64,000 nucleotides of DNA, taken from assembly GCF_963676815.1 (NCBI RefSeq), contig NZ_OY781365.1, forward strand, positions 3,072,501 to 3,136,500. The letters are read 5' to 3'. The notes beneath the pieces were generated by a model. The model was not told where the DNA came from. It worked only from the letters and a program-made list of their open reading frames with translations, and ran no database searches. Shown here piece after piece: positions 17,239-26,195 of this stretch. The number at the start of each line of letters is the position of its first letter. Position 1 is the first letter of the stretch. The position numbers and the translations under genes are program-made. The stretch comes from an uncultured Draconibacterium sp. (GTDB taxonomy: Bacteria; Bacteroidota; Bacteroidia; Bacteroidales; Prolixibacteraceae).

Positions 17239-18780
17239 ATGAGTCGTAAAATGCTAATAACATTAATTGTGTTGATGGCGGTTGTGCTGTCGGGGTTGAT
17301 ATTGGTGCAGGGATCGATGATCAAGTCTGCATCTGATATCAGGGAAGAGCAGTTTAACCAGTTAGTGGCTAATGCATTAGATATGGTTGCGGTGCAGCTA
17401 AATTTGGATGAGCAGAGACTGGCGCGCGAATATGCAAGCCGCGGAATAATACCGGGGCAACAGAATCCTCCAAGTGAGTTTAGTAATGTTTTTCCGAGAA
17501 ATAATCTGTCGCAGGCAACCATGAGTTTTCAACTCAGTTACTCGCAGGGCAACCAATACGGGCAAATGGAAGAAAAGTACAAAGCCGATGTTGCCGACTC
17601 GTTAAAAGCCAATGCTATCTCGCAAATGCAACGCTTCTTGGAAGAAAGTCTTGATTTAGAGCGAAGGCGCCAGCAGTGGATACGCGACTCGAAATGGCAG
17701 AACTACGAAATCCTTTTGGAAGACAGGCCCATTGAAGAACGAATTGATTCGGCAAGACTCGAGTTGTTTTTAAGAAACGCCATGGCACAAACCGAAATTG
17801 ATTTGGATTATAAGTATGCCATAAAGAACTCAACCTTAGGAAAAGACCGAATAATTTTTGGCGATTCGGAGTATAATCCAGGAAAAAAGAAAGAATATCC
17901 GCAGCTACTTTTTCAGAACGATTACAATGGATCGAAACCTAATTATTTAAATATTTATTTTCCCGATAGGCGCAGATATCTTGTTAAACAAACCGGGTTA
18001 ACCATTATTCCAACATTTATATTGACCGGGTTGCTGATTGCCATTTTTGCGTATGCGTTAATCGTTATTATGCGCCAGAAGAAGTTGTCGAACATTAAAA
18101 ACGACTTTATTAATAATATGACACACGAGTTGAAAACTCCGATTTCAACCATTTCTCTTGCCAGTCAAATGTTGCAGGATGGAAGTGTTACCAACACACC
18201 ATCGATAATTGAGCATGTATCGAATGTAATTAACCAGGAAAGCAAACGTCTCAGTTTTCAGGTAGAGAAAGTATTGCAGATGGCTGTTTTTAACGAGGGG
18301 CGTTTAAAATTAAAGTTCAGGGAGTTTGATGCTAATAAAATGATAAAAACAGTAACCGGTAACTTTGAGTTGCGGGTTAACAATAAAAACGGAACACTTC
18401 ATACCGAAATTTCAGCAGATAATGCACTTATTAAAGGAGATGAGGTGCATATTACAAATGTTATTTTTAACTTGCTAGACAATGCGATGAAGTACAGCAA
18501 GGAAATTCCCGAAATCTGGGTAAAAACCGAGAATCGAAAAGATCAGATTCTTATTATCATCCAGGATAATGGCATTGGAATTGCTAAAGAACATCAGGCG
18601 CAGATTTTTGATCGCTTTTACAGGGTGCCAACAGGAAATGTTCACGATGTAAAAGGCTTTGGTCTGGGATTAAGTTATGTGAAGAAGATTATCGACCTTC
18701 ACAACGCTACAATAAAAGTTGAAAGTGCATTGAATAAAGGAACGAAATTTAAAATTTATTTCCCACAAATAAATAATTAA
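17239..18780 (+). CDS. HisKA-type membrane sensor histidine kinase
   Basis: This 513-residue kinase has a membrane helix at about 6-26, a roughly 220-residue periplasmic sensor region with no recognised domain (long charged helix near 125-180), a second helix at about 255-277, then HisKA with His296 in NNMTHELKTPIS. The ATPase domain has an N-box (FNLLDNAMKYS), G1 (DNGIGIA) and G2 (GFGLGLSYV). The partner OmpR-type regulator follows after 2 nt. A TATCTTTG sequence ends five bases before the start codon; if it is the -7 promoter element, the mRNA would be nearly leaderless. The signal is unknown. Confidence 0.95.
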   Translation: MSRKMLITLIVLMAVVLSGLILVQGSMIKSASDIREEQFNQLVANALDMVAVQLNLDEQRLAREYASRGIIPGQQNPPSEFSNVFPRNNLSQATMSFQLSYSQGNQYGQMEEKYKADVADSLKANAISQMQRFLEESLDLERRRQQWIRDSKWQNYEILLEDRPIEERIDSARLELFLRNAMAQTEIDLDYKYAIKNSTLGKDRIIFGDSEYNPGKKKEYPQLLFQNDYNGSKPNYLNIYFPDRRRYLVKQTGLTIIPTFILTGLLIAIFAYALIVIMRQKKLSNIKNDFINNMTHELKTPISTISLASQMLQDGSVTNTPSIIEHVSNVINQESKRLSFQVEKVLQMAVFNEGRLKLKFREFDANKMIKTVTGNFELRVNNKNGTLHTEISADNALIKGDEVHITNVIFNLLDNAMKYSKEIPEIWVKTENRKDQILIIIQDNGIGIAKEHQAQIFDRFYRVPTGNVHDVKGFGLGLSYVKKIIDLHNATIKVESALNKGTKFKIYFPQINN

Positions 18781-18782
18781 CC

Positions 18783-19472
18783 ATGGAACAAAAAACAAAA
18801 TTACTACTGGCAGAAGACGATGAGAATTTAGGCTTACTATTAAAAGAATATTTGGTTGCAAAAGGATATGATGCTGAGCTTTATCCTGATGGTGAAGCAG
18901 CTTACAAAGGATTTATGAAAGAGCATTTCGACATTTGTGTGTTGGATGTGATGATGCCCAAAAAGGACGGATTTACCCTGGCAAAAGATATACGTATTAT
19001 AAATGCCGATATCCCTATTATTTTCCTGACAGCAAAGAATATGAAAGATGATGTGTTGGAAGGATTTCAGTTGGGAGCTGACGATTATATTACAAAACCA
19101 TTTAGCATGGAAGAGCTGATTATGCGTTTGGAGGCTATTTTGCGCCGAACTTCGCAAGAAGGTCAAGCCAATGCACAACAGGTTTTTACCTTGGGTAAAT
19201 TTACTTTTGACACAAGAAAACAAACGCTTTCTGAAGGTGAAAACACGGTAAAACTTACTACAAAAGAGTCGGATTTGCTAAAACTTCTTTGCCAGAATGC
19301 CAACAAAGTTCTTGAACGGAATTATGCATTAAAATCGATTTGGATTGATGATAATTATTTTAATGCACGCAGTATGGATGTATACATTACAAAACTGCGC
19401 AAACACCTGAAAGAAGAACCATCGGTAGAAATTATCAATGTACACGGAAAGGGTTATAAACTGATCGTTTGA
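18783..19472 (+). CDS. OmpR/PhoB-family response regulator
   Basis: This 229-residue DNA-binding regulator is encoded 2 nt after its presumed kinase. The receiver domain (1-120) has the acidic pocket AEDDE, phosphoacceptor Asp55 (CVLDVMMPKKDG) and the conserved Lys in DYITKPFS. A winged-helix Trans_reg_C domain spans about 135-228 (LTTKESDLLKLLCQNANKVL, then SMDVYITKLRKHL). The operon ends at a strong terminator. Targets cannot be inferred. Confidence 0.96.
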   Translation: MEQKTKLLLAEDDENLGLLLKEYLVAKGYDAELYPDGEAAYKGFMKEHFDICVLDVMMPKKDGFTLAKDIRIINADIPIIFLTAKNMKDDVLEGFQLGADDYITKPFSMEELIMRLEAILRRTSQEGQANAQQVFTLGKFTFDTRKQTLSEGENTVKLTTKESDLLKLLCQNANKVLERNYALKSIWIDDNYFNARSMDVYITKLRKHLKEEPSVEIINVHGKGYKLIV

Positions 19473-19491
19473 TAAAACAATATAACAAAGG

Positions 19492-19521
19492 AAAAGCCTG
19501 ATAATTTTATCAGGCTTTTTT
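19492..19521. terminator. Terminator between response regulator and lepA
   Basis: AAAAGCCTGATAA and TTATCAGGCTTTTTT form a perfect stem of about 12 bp with a very small loop. The A-rich left side also provides a U-tract for leftward transcripts, so it can serve both converging genes. Confidence 0.9.
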
Positions 19522-19537
19522 ATGATTTAGATTTTCG

Positions 19538-21325
19538 TTAATCCAATTTTAATACAGCAAGGAAAGCTTTTTGAGGCACTTCAACATTACCTACCTGTTT
19601 CATTCGTTTCTTACCTTTTTTCTGTTTTTCAAGCAATTTACGTTTACGCGTAATATCACCTCCATAACATTTTGCAGTTACGTCTTTTCGTACAGCTTTA
19701 ACTGTTTCGCGTGCAATAATTTTTGCTCCAATAGCTGCCTGAATGGCAATGTCAAACTGTTGACGCGGAATCAATTCCTTCAGTTTTTCGCACATTCGGC
19801 GACCAAATGGATAAGCATTGTCGAAGTGAATTAGTGTAGATAGTGCATCAACCATTTCGCCATTAAGCAAAATATCTAAACGCACCAGTTTTGCCGGTTT
19901 AAAACCACTCATGTGGTAATCAAACGATGCATAACCTTTGGATATACTTTTTAGTTTGTCGTAGAAATCAAATACAATTTCGCCCAATGGAAGATTAAAA
20001 ACCAGTTCGGCGCGTTCGGCCGTAAGGTAATTCTGACTTACTAGTTCGCCACGTTTATCGAGACACAGTGTCATTACCGGCCCGATAAATTCTGAAGCTG
20101 TAATAATATTTGCCCTGATGTATGGCTCGTCAATCTCTTCAACTGTTGTTGATGCCGGCATTCCCGAAGGGTTGTAAACCGTCAATTCAGTTCCGTCGGT
20201 AAGATGGGCTTTGTATGAAACGTTAGGTACGGTAGTAATCACGTTCATATCAAATTCGCGTTCCAGGCGTTCCTGAATAATTTCCATGTGCAAAAGCCCA
20301 AGGAAACCGCATCGGAATCCAAACCCAAGCGCTGCTGATGATTCCGGCTCGAAAGTTAAGGAAGCATCGTTTAGCTGCAGTTTGTCCATTGCCGCACGCA
20401 AATCTTCGTAATCGTCGGCGTCAATCGGGTAAACTCCGGCAAACACCATTGGCTTTACTTCTTCAAATCCTTCAATGGCTTTGTCGCACGGGTTTTCAAC
20501 GTGCGTAATCGTATCACCAACTTTTACCTCTTTTGCTGTTTTAATACCCGAAATAATGTATCCAACATCGCCTGGGCCTAAAACATCACGCGGTTGTAAA
20601 CCTAGTTTTAGCACGCCAACTTCGTCAGCATCATATTGTTTGCCAGTGGCCACAAATTTCACGAGGTCTTTTTTACGTATTTCTCCATTCTGAATTTTGA
20701 AATAGGCAATAATTCCTCGAAACGAGTTAAAAACCGAATCGAAAATAAGTGCTTGCAGCGGTGCTTTCGGATCGCCTTTTGGGTGTGGTATTTTAAAAAT
20801 AATATGATCGAGTATTTCCTGAACGCCTTCTCCTGTTTTTCCGCTGGCCCGAATAATATCTTCGCGGTCGCAACCAATAAGGTCGATGATTTGATCTTCA
20901 ACAACCTCGGGCATGGCATTGGGCAGGTCCATTTTATTCAGTACCGGAATAATTTCCAGGTCGTGTTCAATGGCCAGGTACAAGTTCGAAATGGTTTGTG
21001 CCTGAATTCCCTGGGTAGCATCAATAATAAGCAATGCTCCTTCGCACGCTGCTATCGATCTCGAAACCTCGTAAGAAAAATCCACGTGTCCCGGAGTATC
21101 AATCAGGTTTAATCGGTATGGCTCGCCATCGTGCAGGTAATCCATTTGTATGGCATGGCTTTTAATTGTAATGCCACGTTCCTGTTCCAGCTCCATACTA
21201 TCGAGCACCTGTGCGTGCATCTGGCGTTCGTTAACCGTCTTGGTAAATTCCAATAATCGGTCAGCCAGTGTACTTTTTCCGTGATCGATGTGTGCAATGA
21301 TGCAAAAGTTTCTAATTTTCTCCAT
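19538..21325 (-). CDS. lepA: Elongation factor 4 (back-translocating GTPase LepA)
   Basis: This 595-residue ribosome-associated GTPase has G1 AHIDHGKSTLADRLL, G3 DTPGHVDF and G4 NKMDLPNA. EF-G-like domains II, III and V follow. The LepA-specific C-terminal domain has the basic stretch ITRKRKLLEKQKKGKKRMK. Length is normal. The minus-strand leader contains TATCTTTG, a match to the Bacteroidota -7 element (21375-21382), and a perfect 7-bp inverted repeat just before the start. Confidence 0.98.
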   Translation of the reverse strand: MEKIRNFCIIAHIDHGKSTLADRLLEFTKTVNERQMHAQVLDSMELEQERGITIKSHAIQMDYLHDGEPYRLNLIDTPGHVDFSYEVSRSIAACEGALLIIDATQGIQAQTISNLYLAIEHDLEIIPVLNKMDLPNAMPEVVEDQIIDLIGCDREDIIRASGKTGEGVQEILDHIIFKIPHPKGDPKAPLQALIFDSVFNSFRGIIAYFKIQNGEIRKKDLVKFVATGKQYDADEVGVLKLGLQPRDVLGPGDVGYIISGIKTAKEVKVGDTITHVENPCDKAIEGFEEVKPMVFAGVYPIDADDYEDLRAAMDKLQLNDASLTFEPESSAALGFGFRCGFLGLLHMEIIQERLEREFDMNVITTVPNVSYKAHLTDGTELTVYNPSGMPASTTVEEIDEPYIRANIITASEFIGPVMTLCLDKRGELVSQNYLTAERAELVFNLPLGEIVFDFYDKLKSISKGYASFDYHMSGFKPAKLVRLDILLNGEMVDALSTLIHFDNAYPFGRRMCEKLKELIPRQQFDIAIQAAIGAKIIARETVKAVRKDVTAKCYGGDITRKRKLLEKQKKGKKRMKQVGNVEVPQKAFLAVLKLD

Positions 21326-21340
21326 TTACTACCTCTTAAC

Positions 21341-21360
21341 AACCATTCAATTAAATGGTT
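21341..21360 (-). promoter_or_regulatory. Inverted repeat in the lepA leader
   Basis: AACCATT and AATGGTT form a perfect 7-bp inverted repeat with a 6-nt loop, ending about 15 nt before the lepA start codon. It could be an RNA hairpin affecting translation or an operator. It is AT-rich and may be chance. Confidence 0.3.
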
Positions 21361-21401
21361 CCTTCTATTTTGCGCAAAGATATTTTATTTTTTGATATAA
21401 A

Positions 21402-21902
21402 TTATAGCTGGATATATGATGCTGAAGATTTAATTTTATATACAAGTTCGCTTATAAAACGATAGGTGAGAGCGTAGGCGTTATTCCATTCGCTTTGACG
21501 GGGACCTGCTACATTCAGGGTTTTAATATTGTTGATAATTAACCATGGAATCAGGTGGGTTGGATTGTCTTCTGGATGTACAATGCGCAGCGGCTTTTTC
21601 AGCTCTAAAGCTAACTGTTGTGTAAGCAGCGTTCCTCCTTCCAATTTTTCGGAAATTACAATTAAAGTGCCGTCAGATTCTGTGACATTTTTTCTGGTTC
21701 TGTTCTCGTAGTTGCTTTCTTTCGTCTCTTGTAACGGATAAATTTCGGGGATTCTTCCATCTTCAGCTTTTCTGTTTTTGGGGCACCAACCACCACATGG
21801 GAAAGAATAATTCAGACAAACATCTAAAACGGCACGGTCAACTCCGGATTGTCCTCCGGAAATTAACTTTTGGCATGGTATTTGTATTTTGTTTGTTGTC
21901 AT
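21402..21902 (-). CDS. Circularly permuted YpsA-like SLOG protein (putative molybdenum carrier)
   Basis: This 166-residue protein matches the cpYpsA family (PF12694, often named putative molybdenum carrier). The start has the Rossmann-like glycine motif LISGGQSGVDRAVLD, followed by CGGWCPKNRKAEDGRIPEIY and SDGTLIVISEKLEGGTLLTQ. SLOG folds bind nucleotides or nucleotide-derived ligands; the molybdenum name derives from annotation and I would not rely on it. The gene stands alone 146 nt from the next minus-strand gene. The actual role is unknown. Confidence 0.8.
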   Translation of the reverse strand: MTTNKIQIPCQKLISGGQSGVDRAVLDVCLNYSFPCGGWCPKNRKAEDGRIPEIYPLQETKESNYENRTRKNVTESDGTLIVISEKLEGGTLLTQQLALELKKPLRIVHPEDNPTHLIPWLIINNIKTLNVAGPRQSEWNNAYALTYRFISELVYKIKSSASYIQL

Positions 21903-21965
21903 GAAAACAATTAAACTGAATATCTTAAAAGGTGTTCAGGAAACAGATTAGAAACAAAATACTTC

Positions 21966-21985
21966 ACAGCAATTTGCTGTTTTTT
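21966..21985 (+). terminator. Plus-strand terminator-like hairpin 1 in a minus-strand gene gap
   Basis: ACAGCA-ATT-TGCTGT followed by five T's. It points rightward although both flanking genes run leftward. See the related finding on a possible short transcript. Confidence 0.45.
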
Positions 21986-22015
21986 CATAAGTTTGGTTTA
22001 GTTAGGTTTAGTTTG

Positions 22016-22050
22016 AATCCCGGTAGCAGAGGCGCCGGGATTTTTCTTTT
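22016..22050 (+). terminator. Plus-strand terminator-like hairpin 2 in the same gap
   Basis: AATCCCGG pairs with CCGGGATT around an 11-nt loop and is followed by a T-rich tail on the plus strand. Read leftward, no U-tract follows, so it is not a good terminator for the aldo/keto reductase gene. Confidence 0.5.
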
Positions 22051-23056
22051 ATGCTTCTTTTTGTTTGTAATACTCAACCTGCCCGGTGGCGGCTATGTCC
22101 TTCACCTTTTCAACAAGTGCCAACCTTTCGGCTTCTGATAATTTTGAGAATGAACGCGCAAGCGCAATTTTTTCGCGCATAAATGTTGCATTCTCGTTTC
22201 CCGAAATTAATGTAGCAACGGGCAGCGACCATACAAAATACATGGCTTCTTTAATGCTTAGATTATCGGGAATTACAGGATTTTCGGTTGACCAGTTGAA
22301 TCGTTCTTTTTCGGCAAAGAAACGACCTGCAGCCAACGATTTCATGGCTAAAACACCGATGTTTCGTTCCAGTGCTTTTGGAAAAACGTTTTCGGAAAAA
22401 CTGTAATACGTCTGATCCAGAACATTTACAGGCATTTGAACGGTGTCAAAAATATCGGAGTCTTTTGTTCTTTCCAGCATGCGGGTGTGAGCATATGGGT
22501 TTTGGTGGCCGGTAAATCCAATATACCTGATTTTGCCCTCTTGTTTTGCTTTTTGTAAATAGTCTAAAACGCCGGCCTCAATTCTACTGTCAACATCATT
22601 GGGCGAAGCAATTGCATGCACCTGGTATAAATCAATCTGGTCAACTTTTAATCTTCGCAACGATCCTTCCAGGTGTTCTTGTACTGTTTTGGCATTCTGG
22701 CCTGTTGTTTTGGTCATCAGGAAAATCAGGTCGCGATACTTTGGTGTCAGAAATTTTCCGTAACGTTCTTCACTGGTACCTTGCGAATAACTTTCGGCGG
22801 TATCGAAGAAACGTACACCACCTTCAAGTGCTGCTTCAACAACTTCCTGGGCATCACGTTCGGTAGTCCATCCAACGTGGTAGCCACCCGTACCCAGCAT
22901 GGTTATTTGCTCGCCGGTCTTTCCTAATTTGCGTTTTGGTAATACTTCGCCTAACCGGTCGTTAGATTCTTGGTTTGATGCAAACGATCCTGATGCCAGG
23001 CTTATACCAGCAGTAGCTCCGGCCAGCGATTTTAAAAATGTTCTTCTGTTGCTCAT
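22049..23056 (-). CDS. Tat-exported aldo/keto reductase
   Basis: This 335-residue enzyme belongs to the aldo/keto reductase family (NADPH-dependent carbonyl reduction). The N-terminus NRRTFLKSLAGATAGISLA is a twin-arginine signal, so the folded protein with its cofactor is probably exported. Catalytic tetrad residues are visible: Asp and Tyr in FFDTAESYSQG, Lys in FLMTKTTG and His in YQVHAIASP. Exported AKRs of this type are frequent in Bacteroidota, but substrates are unknown. It stands alone and is divergent from deoC. Confidence 0.9.
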   Translation of the reverse strand: MSNRRTFLKSLAGATAGISLASGSFASNQESNDRLGEVLPKRKLGKTGEQITMLGTGGYHVGWTTERDAQEVVEAALEGGVRFFDTAESYSQGTSEERYGKFLTPKYRDLIFLMTKTTGQNAKTVQEHLEGSLRRLKVDQIDLYQVHAIASPNDVDSRIEAGVLDYLQKAKQEGKIRYIGFTGHQNPYAHTRMLERTKDSDIFDTVQMPVNVLDQTYYSFSENVFPKALERNIGVLAMKSLAAGRFFAEKERFNWSTENPVIPDNLSIKEAMYFVWSLPVATLISGNENATFMREKIALARSFSKLSEAERLALVEKVKDIAATGQVEYYKQKEA

Positions 23057-23181
23057 CGTAATTAATTTTAAGGTCTATTTGTTTAAATACTTATTATCTG
23101 AAAAAAGGTTCTTATTTTAATACAAACCGTAATAGTCAGGCATATTTCTTAAATTTACCCTTTAACTTAAAACCAATTAAA

Positions 23182-23895
23182 ATGACTAGTGTTCAAGAGC
23201 TTGCAAAAATGATTGATCATTCGATCCTTCATCCAACAATGACAGATAACGATTTGAAACGCGAATGTGCTGTTGCAGCCCAATATAATGTGGCATCGGT
23301 TTGTGTAAAACCTTATGCAGTAAAACAGGCCCGGCAGCTATTAGAAAATACCGACGTGTATGTTGGTTGTGTTATTGGTTTTCCGGCCGGAAATTCTGCA
23401 ATTGAGGTAAAAGTTTTTGAAGCGGAAACAGCCTGCAATGACGGGGCTGTTGAAGTTGATATGGTTATTAATATTGGCAAGGCCTTACAAGGCGATTGGG
23501 AGTATATTGAATTGGAAATTAGTTCGGTTACTAATGTGTGTCATAAAAACGGAGCAATAGTAAAAGTAATTTTTGAAACTGATTATGTTGCTGATAAAGT
23601 CGATATTAAAAAGCTTTGTGAGATTTGTACAAAAGTGGGCGCCGATTATGTGAAGACATCATCAGGTTTTGGCTTTGTAAAAGGTGCCGATGGAAGATAC
23701 TCGTATATGGGAGCTACCATAGAAAATCTGAAATTAATGCGCGAAAACAGCGGGCCAAACGTAAAAATAAAAGCTGCTGGAGGTGTGCGTACGCTTGACG
23801 GGTTGTTGGCCGTTCGTGAAGTAGGTTGCACACGTTGTGGAGCTACAGCAACAGTGGCCATTCTTGAAGAAGCGAAAAAAAGATTTGGGGAATAA
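23182..23895 (+). CDS. deoC: Deoxyribose-phosphate aldolase
   Basis: This 237-residue class I aldolase splits 2-deoxyribose-5-phosphate into acetaldehyde and glyceraldehyde-3-phosphate in nucleoside salvage. The Schiff-base lysine is Lys158 in YVKTSSGFGF, and the second active-site lysine is Lys197 in KIKAAGGVRT. EVDMVINIG (91-99) contains the conserved Asp. Length is normal. It is a single-gene unit ending at a bidirectional terminator. Confidence 0.96.
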   Translation: MTSVQELAKMIDHSILHPTMTDNDLKRECAVAAQYNVASVCVKPYAVKQARQLLENTDVYVGCVIGFPAGNSAIEVKVFEAETACNDGAVEVDMVINIGKALQGDWEYIELEISSVTNVCHKNGAIVKVIFETDYVADKVDIKKLCEICTKVGADYVKTSSGFGFVKGADGRYSYMGATIENLKLMRENSGPNVKIKAAGGVRTLDGLLAVREVGCTRCGATATVAILEEAKKRFGE

Positions 23896-23900
23896 ATGAA

Positions 23901-23930
23901 AAAATGGCTTCCGAACCTGGAAGCCATTTT
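23901..23930. terminator. Bidirectional terminator after deoC
   Basis: AAAATGGCTTCC pairs with GGAAGCCATTTT around a 6-nt loop, a perfect 12-bp stem with A's and T's at its ends, between two converging genes. Confidence 0.88.
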
Positions 23931-23931
23931 G

Positions 23932-26118
23932 CTATTTCTTCAATATTTTATACGTGTTATAATCGCCATTACTTAATTCAACTTTAAGCAGAAAAAGCCC
24001 GGTTAAATTATATGGCAAACTAAATTCTGCCGTGTTCTCGTTGGGCAGCAATTCATCGATTTTAGCACCAGTACTATTATATATGCTGATTTTTGCAATG
24101 GCTCTGTCAGCATTAATCATTAATCTTCCTTCGGTAGGATTGGGGAAAACTTTAACTGATGCTGACTGAATGATTTGTGCTGCTAAAACCAGTGTGCCAT
24201 CGTTTTCCACGAAACGATAAGCAAATTGTTGATAGTATTGGTTCGCAATATCGGCATCATGAATGATGAGTGTGTTTTCGTCGTTTCGGTCGTTGGCCGA
24301 GTTACTCCAGTTGTGACTACCAGTTATAACCTGCGGATCTGATTCCGGGTTGTTGGCATCAATTATTGCAACTTTGTGGTGTAGCATTCCGGCTGCCGCA
24401 TCGTCGATAATGAATTTTTCTTGTGGCAGTGTATTTTTAATAAACGACGGTGTGTATTCGTTTTCTTCATCCAGCAAAACACTTACCTCTACTCCACGAT
24501 CGAATGCTGAAATTATAGCGTTGCCTAAATCCGATCGGGTAATCAACATTGTTTCAATATCCAAATCAAAATCGGCTGTGTTTATTGAGTTTATAAGTTG
24601 TTGGTTGGTATTGTCTGAGGGACTAAAATAGCAATCGATAAGTTTGTTGCCCACTTGAATTTGATGAGGAGTGTTGTTAATTTTGTCAGCTCCAAATTTC
24701 GCGTTTTGTGCGTTTGGCTCAGACGTGTTACTGCCCCACATTTCTTCAAATTCTACCTCGTAAACTTTTGCCAGCGACTGGTCTTGAATAAAGATCATGT
24801 TGTTGCTGTCGAAAGTTAATTGATTCGGGGTTAAGTTTGTTGATCCGGACCAAACCCAAACTGCATCTGCATTTGAAGAATGCGCATCGAAAATGGCAAA
24901 TTTGTTATGCATAATCCCGCCTTCAGCTAGTTCTGGTCGTTCAAGTACCGGAATATTAGAATTTAAATCGGAAACGCTGGCATGAGCCGTGGATTCGCAG
25001 GTAATAAACCGAATTGTAACGCCACGATCGTACGCAGCATTCAACGCATCCGAAATGGTTGAATTGTCGATGTTATAAATACAGAAATCAATCGATTCGT
25101 TTGCACGGTTTATATAGGCAGCCAGAGTATCGGCCATGGCATCGTCTATATTGGCGGCAATACTTGTTTCTGCATAGCTTTCATCAATTTCAGAGTTGAA
25201 ATAAACTTTAATGTCTCCGGATGAGTTTGACTGGGTTATATATGCGCCTATTGACGAATAAACAGTGTCTGTTTCGTTGGTCATAAATAGTTGTGCATAA
25301 ACTAACTCTGATGGCTGAAGACCGGTTATTTCAACCAGGTGGTTGTTTGTTTCATCCGAAGTAGTTGAGTCGCCTTCTTTTACATTAGTTAAGCTGGCTA
25401 TGTCGTTACTGCTTCCATATCTAACGAAAGGAAAGCCGCCTACGTCGGTCGACCAAAATAAGGTGATGGAGTTGTTTGTTGCACTCACTTCAATTGGCGA
25501 TGTAATGTTGATACTACTCTCTGAAATCAGATCATCGGCATCACGCGGAAGAAGTTGATAAGTAGAATAATACTGTGAGCAGATAGCCACCAGATCGAAT
25601 CTGTCGGTTGGAATAGCTTGTCCAACAAGCGGGCTGTTCGTGTTAATTCGAAGTTGGCCGGTATTAATGCCGTCGGTAAACGAGTAATTTTCGTTGCCGG
25701 CAAATTGGCCGCCGGCATTAACGAATTCAACATTTCTGATAAGTACCAGTTCGGCTTCGTAATCTTCCCCAATGTCGCTAATGTTTATTTCCTGTGGGGT
25801 GGGTAATGCTACCCCCGAAGCGTGCGAAGTAAAATTTGTAACTGCAGTTACCTCTAAAAGATTATTGAAATCGTCTAAATCTCCTGTAACGGTTATCGAG
25901 TCGCCACGTGAAACGCTTGGTAATGAATTATCGTAAATGCCAATACCGGCGGTATTATCCTGAATGTATCGAATAGTGCCAAGTTCACTTCCGTTTGTAA
26001 CAACTCCTGTAATCGTAACTGTTGAGCCAATCTGCTGTTGGCGTGCTTCGTTAATACTTGTTTGAGCCAGAAGCTCAATACTGATTAGAAAGAATAAAAT
26101 GAATGTAGAAATTTTCAC
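23932..26118 (-). CDS. Secreted phospholipase-D-fold protein with T9SS sorting domain
   Basis: This 728-residue protein starts with a signal peptide (1-19). An OB-fold-like segment follows (about 25-110, VTITGVVTNGSELGT), then a fibronectin-III-like region (about 205-300). Two PLD-type catalytic modules come next, with HxKx4D motifs HNKFAIFD and HHKVAIID. Each is followed by the conserved SGSTN or TGSHNW. The C-terminal ~75 residues (VKVFPNPTEGRLMI..., ending NTYKILKK) form a type A T9SS sorting domain, so it is exported and probably surface-attached. The two-HKD layout fits a phosphodiesterase, either nuclease or phospholipase; sequence alone does not decide. The OB-like domain makes nucleic acid plausible. 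Confidence 0.85.
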   Translation of the reverse strand: MKISTFILFFLISIELLAQTSINEARQQQIGSTVTITGVVTNGSELGTIRYIQDNTAGIGIYDNSLPSVSRGDSITVTGDLDDFNNLLEVTAVTNFTSHASGVALPTPQEINISDIGEDYEAELVLIRNVEFVNAGGQFAGNENYSFTDGINTGQLRINTNSPLVGQAIPTDRFDLVAICSQYYSTYQLLPRDADDLISESSINITSPIEVSATNNSITLFWSTDVGGFPFVRYGSSNDIASLTNVKEGDSTTSDETNNHLVEITGLQPSELVYAQLFMTNETDTVYSSIGAYITQSNSSGDIKVYFNSEIDESYAETSIAANIDDAMADTLAAYINRANESIDFCIYNIDNSTISDALNAAYDRGVTIRFITCESTAHASVSDLNSNIPVLERPELAEGGIMHNKFAIFDAHSSNADAVWVWSGSTNLTPNQLTFDSNNMIFIQDQSLAKVYEVEFEEMWGSNTSEPNAQNAKFGADKINNTPHQIQVGNKLIDCYFSPSDNTNQQLINSINTADFDLDIETMLITRSDLGNAIISAFDRGVEVSVLLDEENEYTPSFIKNTLPQEKFIIDDAAAGMLHHKVAIIDANNPESDPQVITGSHNWSNSANDRNDENTLIIHDADIANQYYQQFAYRFVENDGTLVLAAQIIQSASVKVFPNPTEGRLMINADRAIAKISIYNSTGAKIDELLPNENTAEFSLPYNLTGLFLLKVELSNGDYNTYKILKK

Positions 26119-26195
26119 AACTTACAATTTAATTTTCTGGTGAAAGTAATTAAATACCGTTGTAAAATACAGGAGAAAAAGAAAATTGTTCAAAA

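Noticed and set aside
20636..21112. 158-codon plus-strand frame opposite lepA
   Set aside because: Shadow of the lepA frame; composition is Phe/Asn/Cys-rich and without any motif.
21903..22048. Plus-strand protein-coding gene in front of the two rightward hairpins
   Set aside because: Frames there are short, start in AT-rich sequence and run past the hairpins; a non-coding transcript is the better idea.
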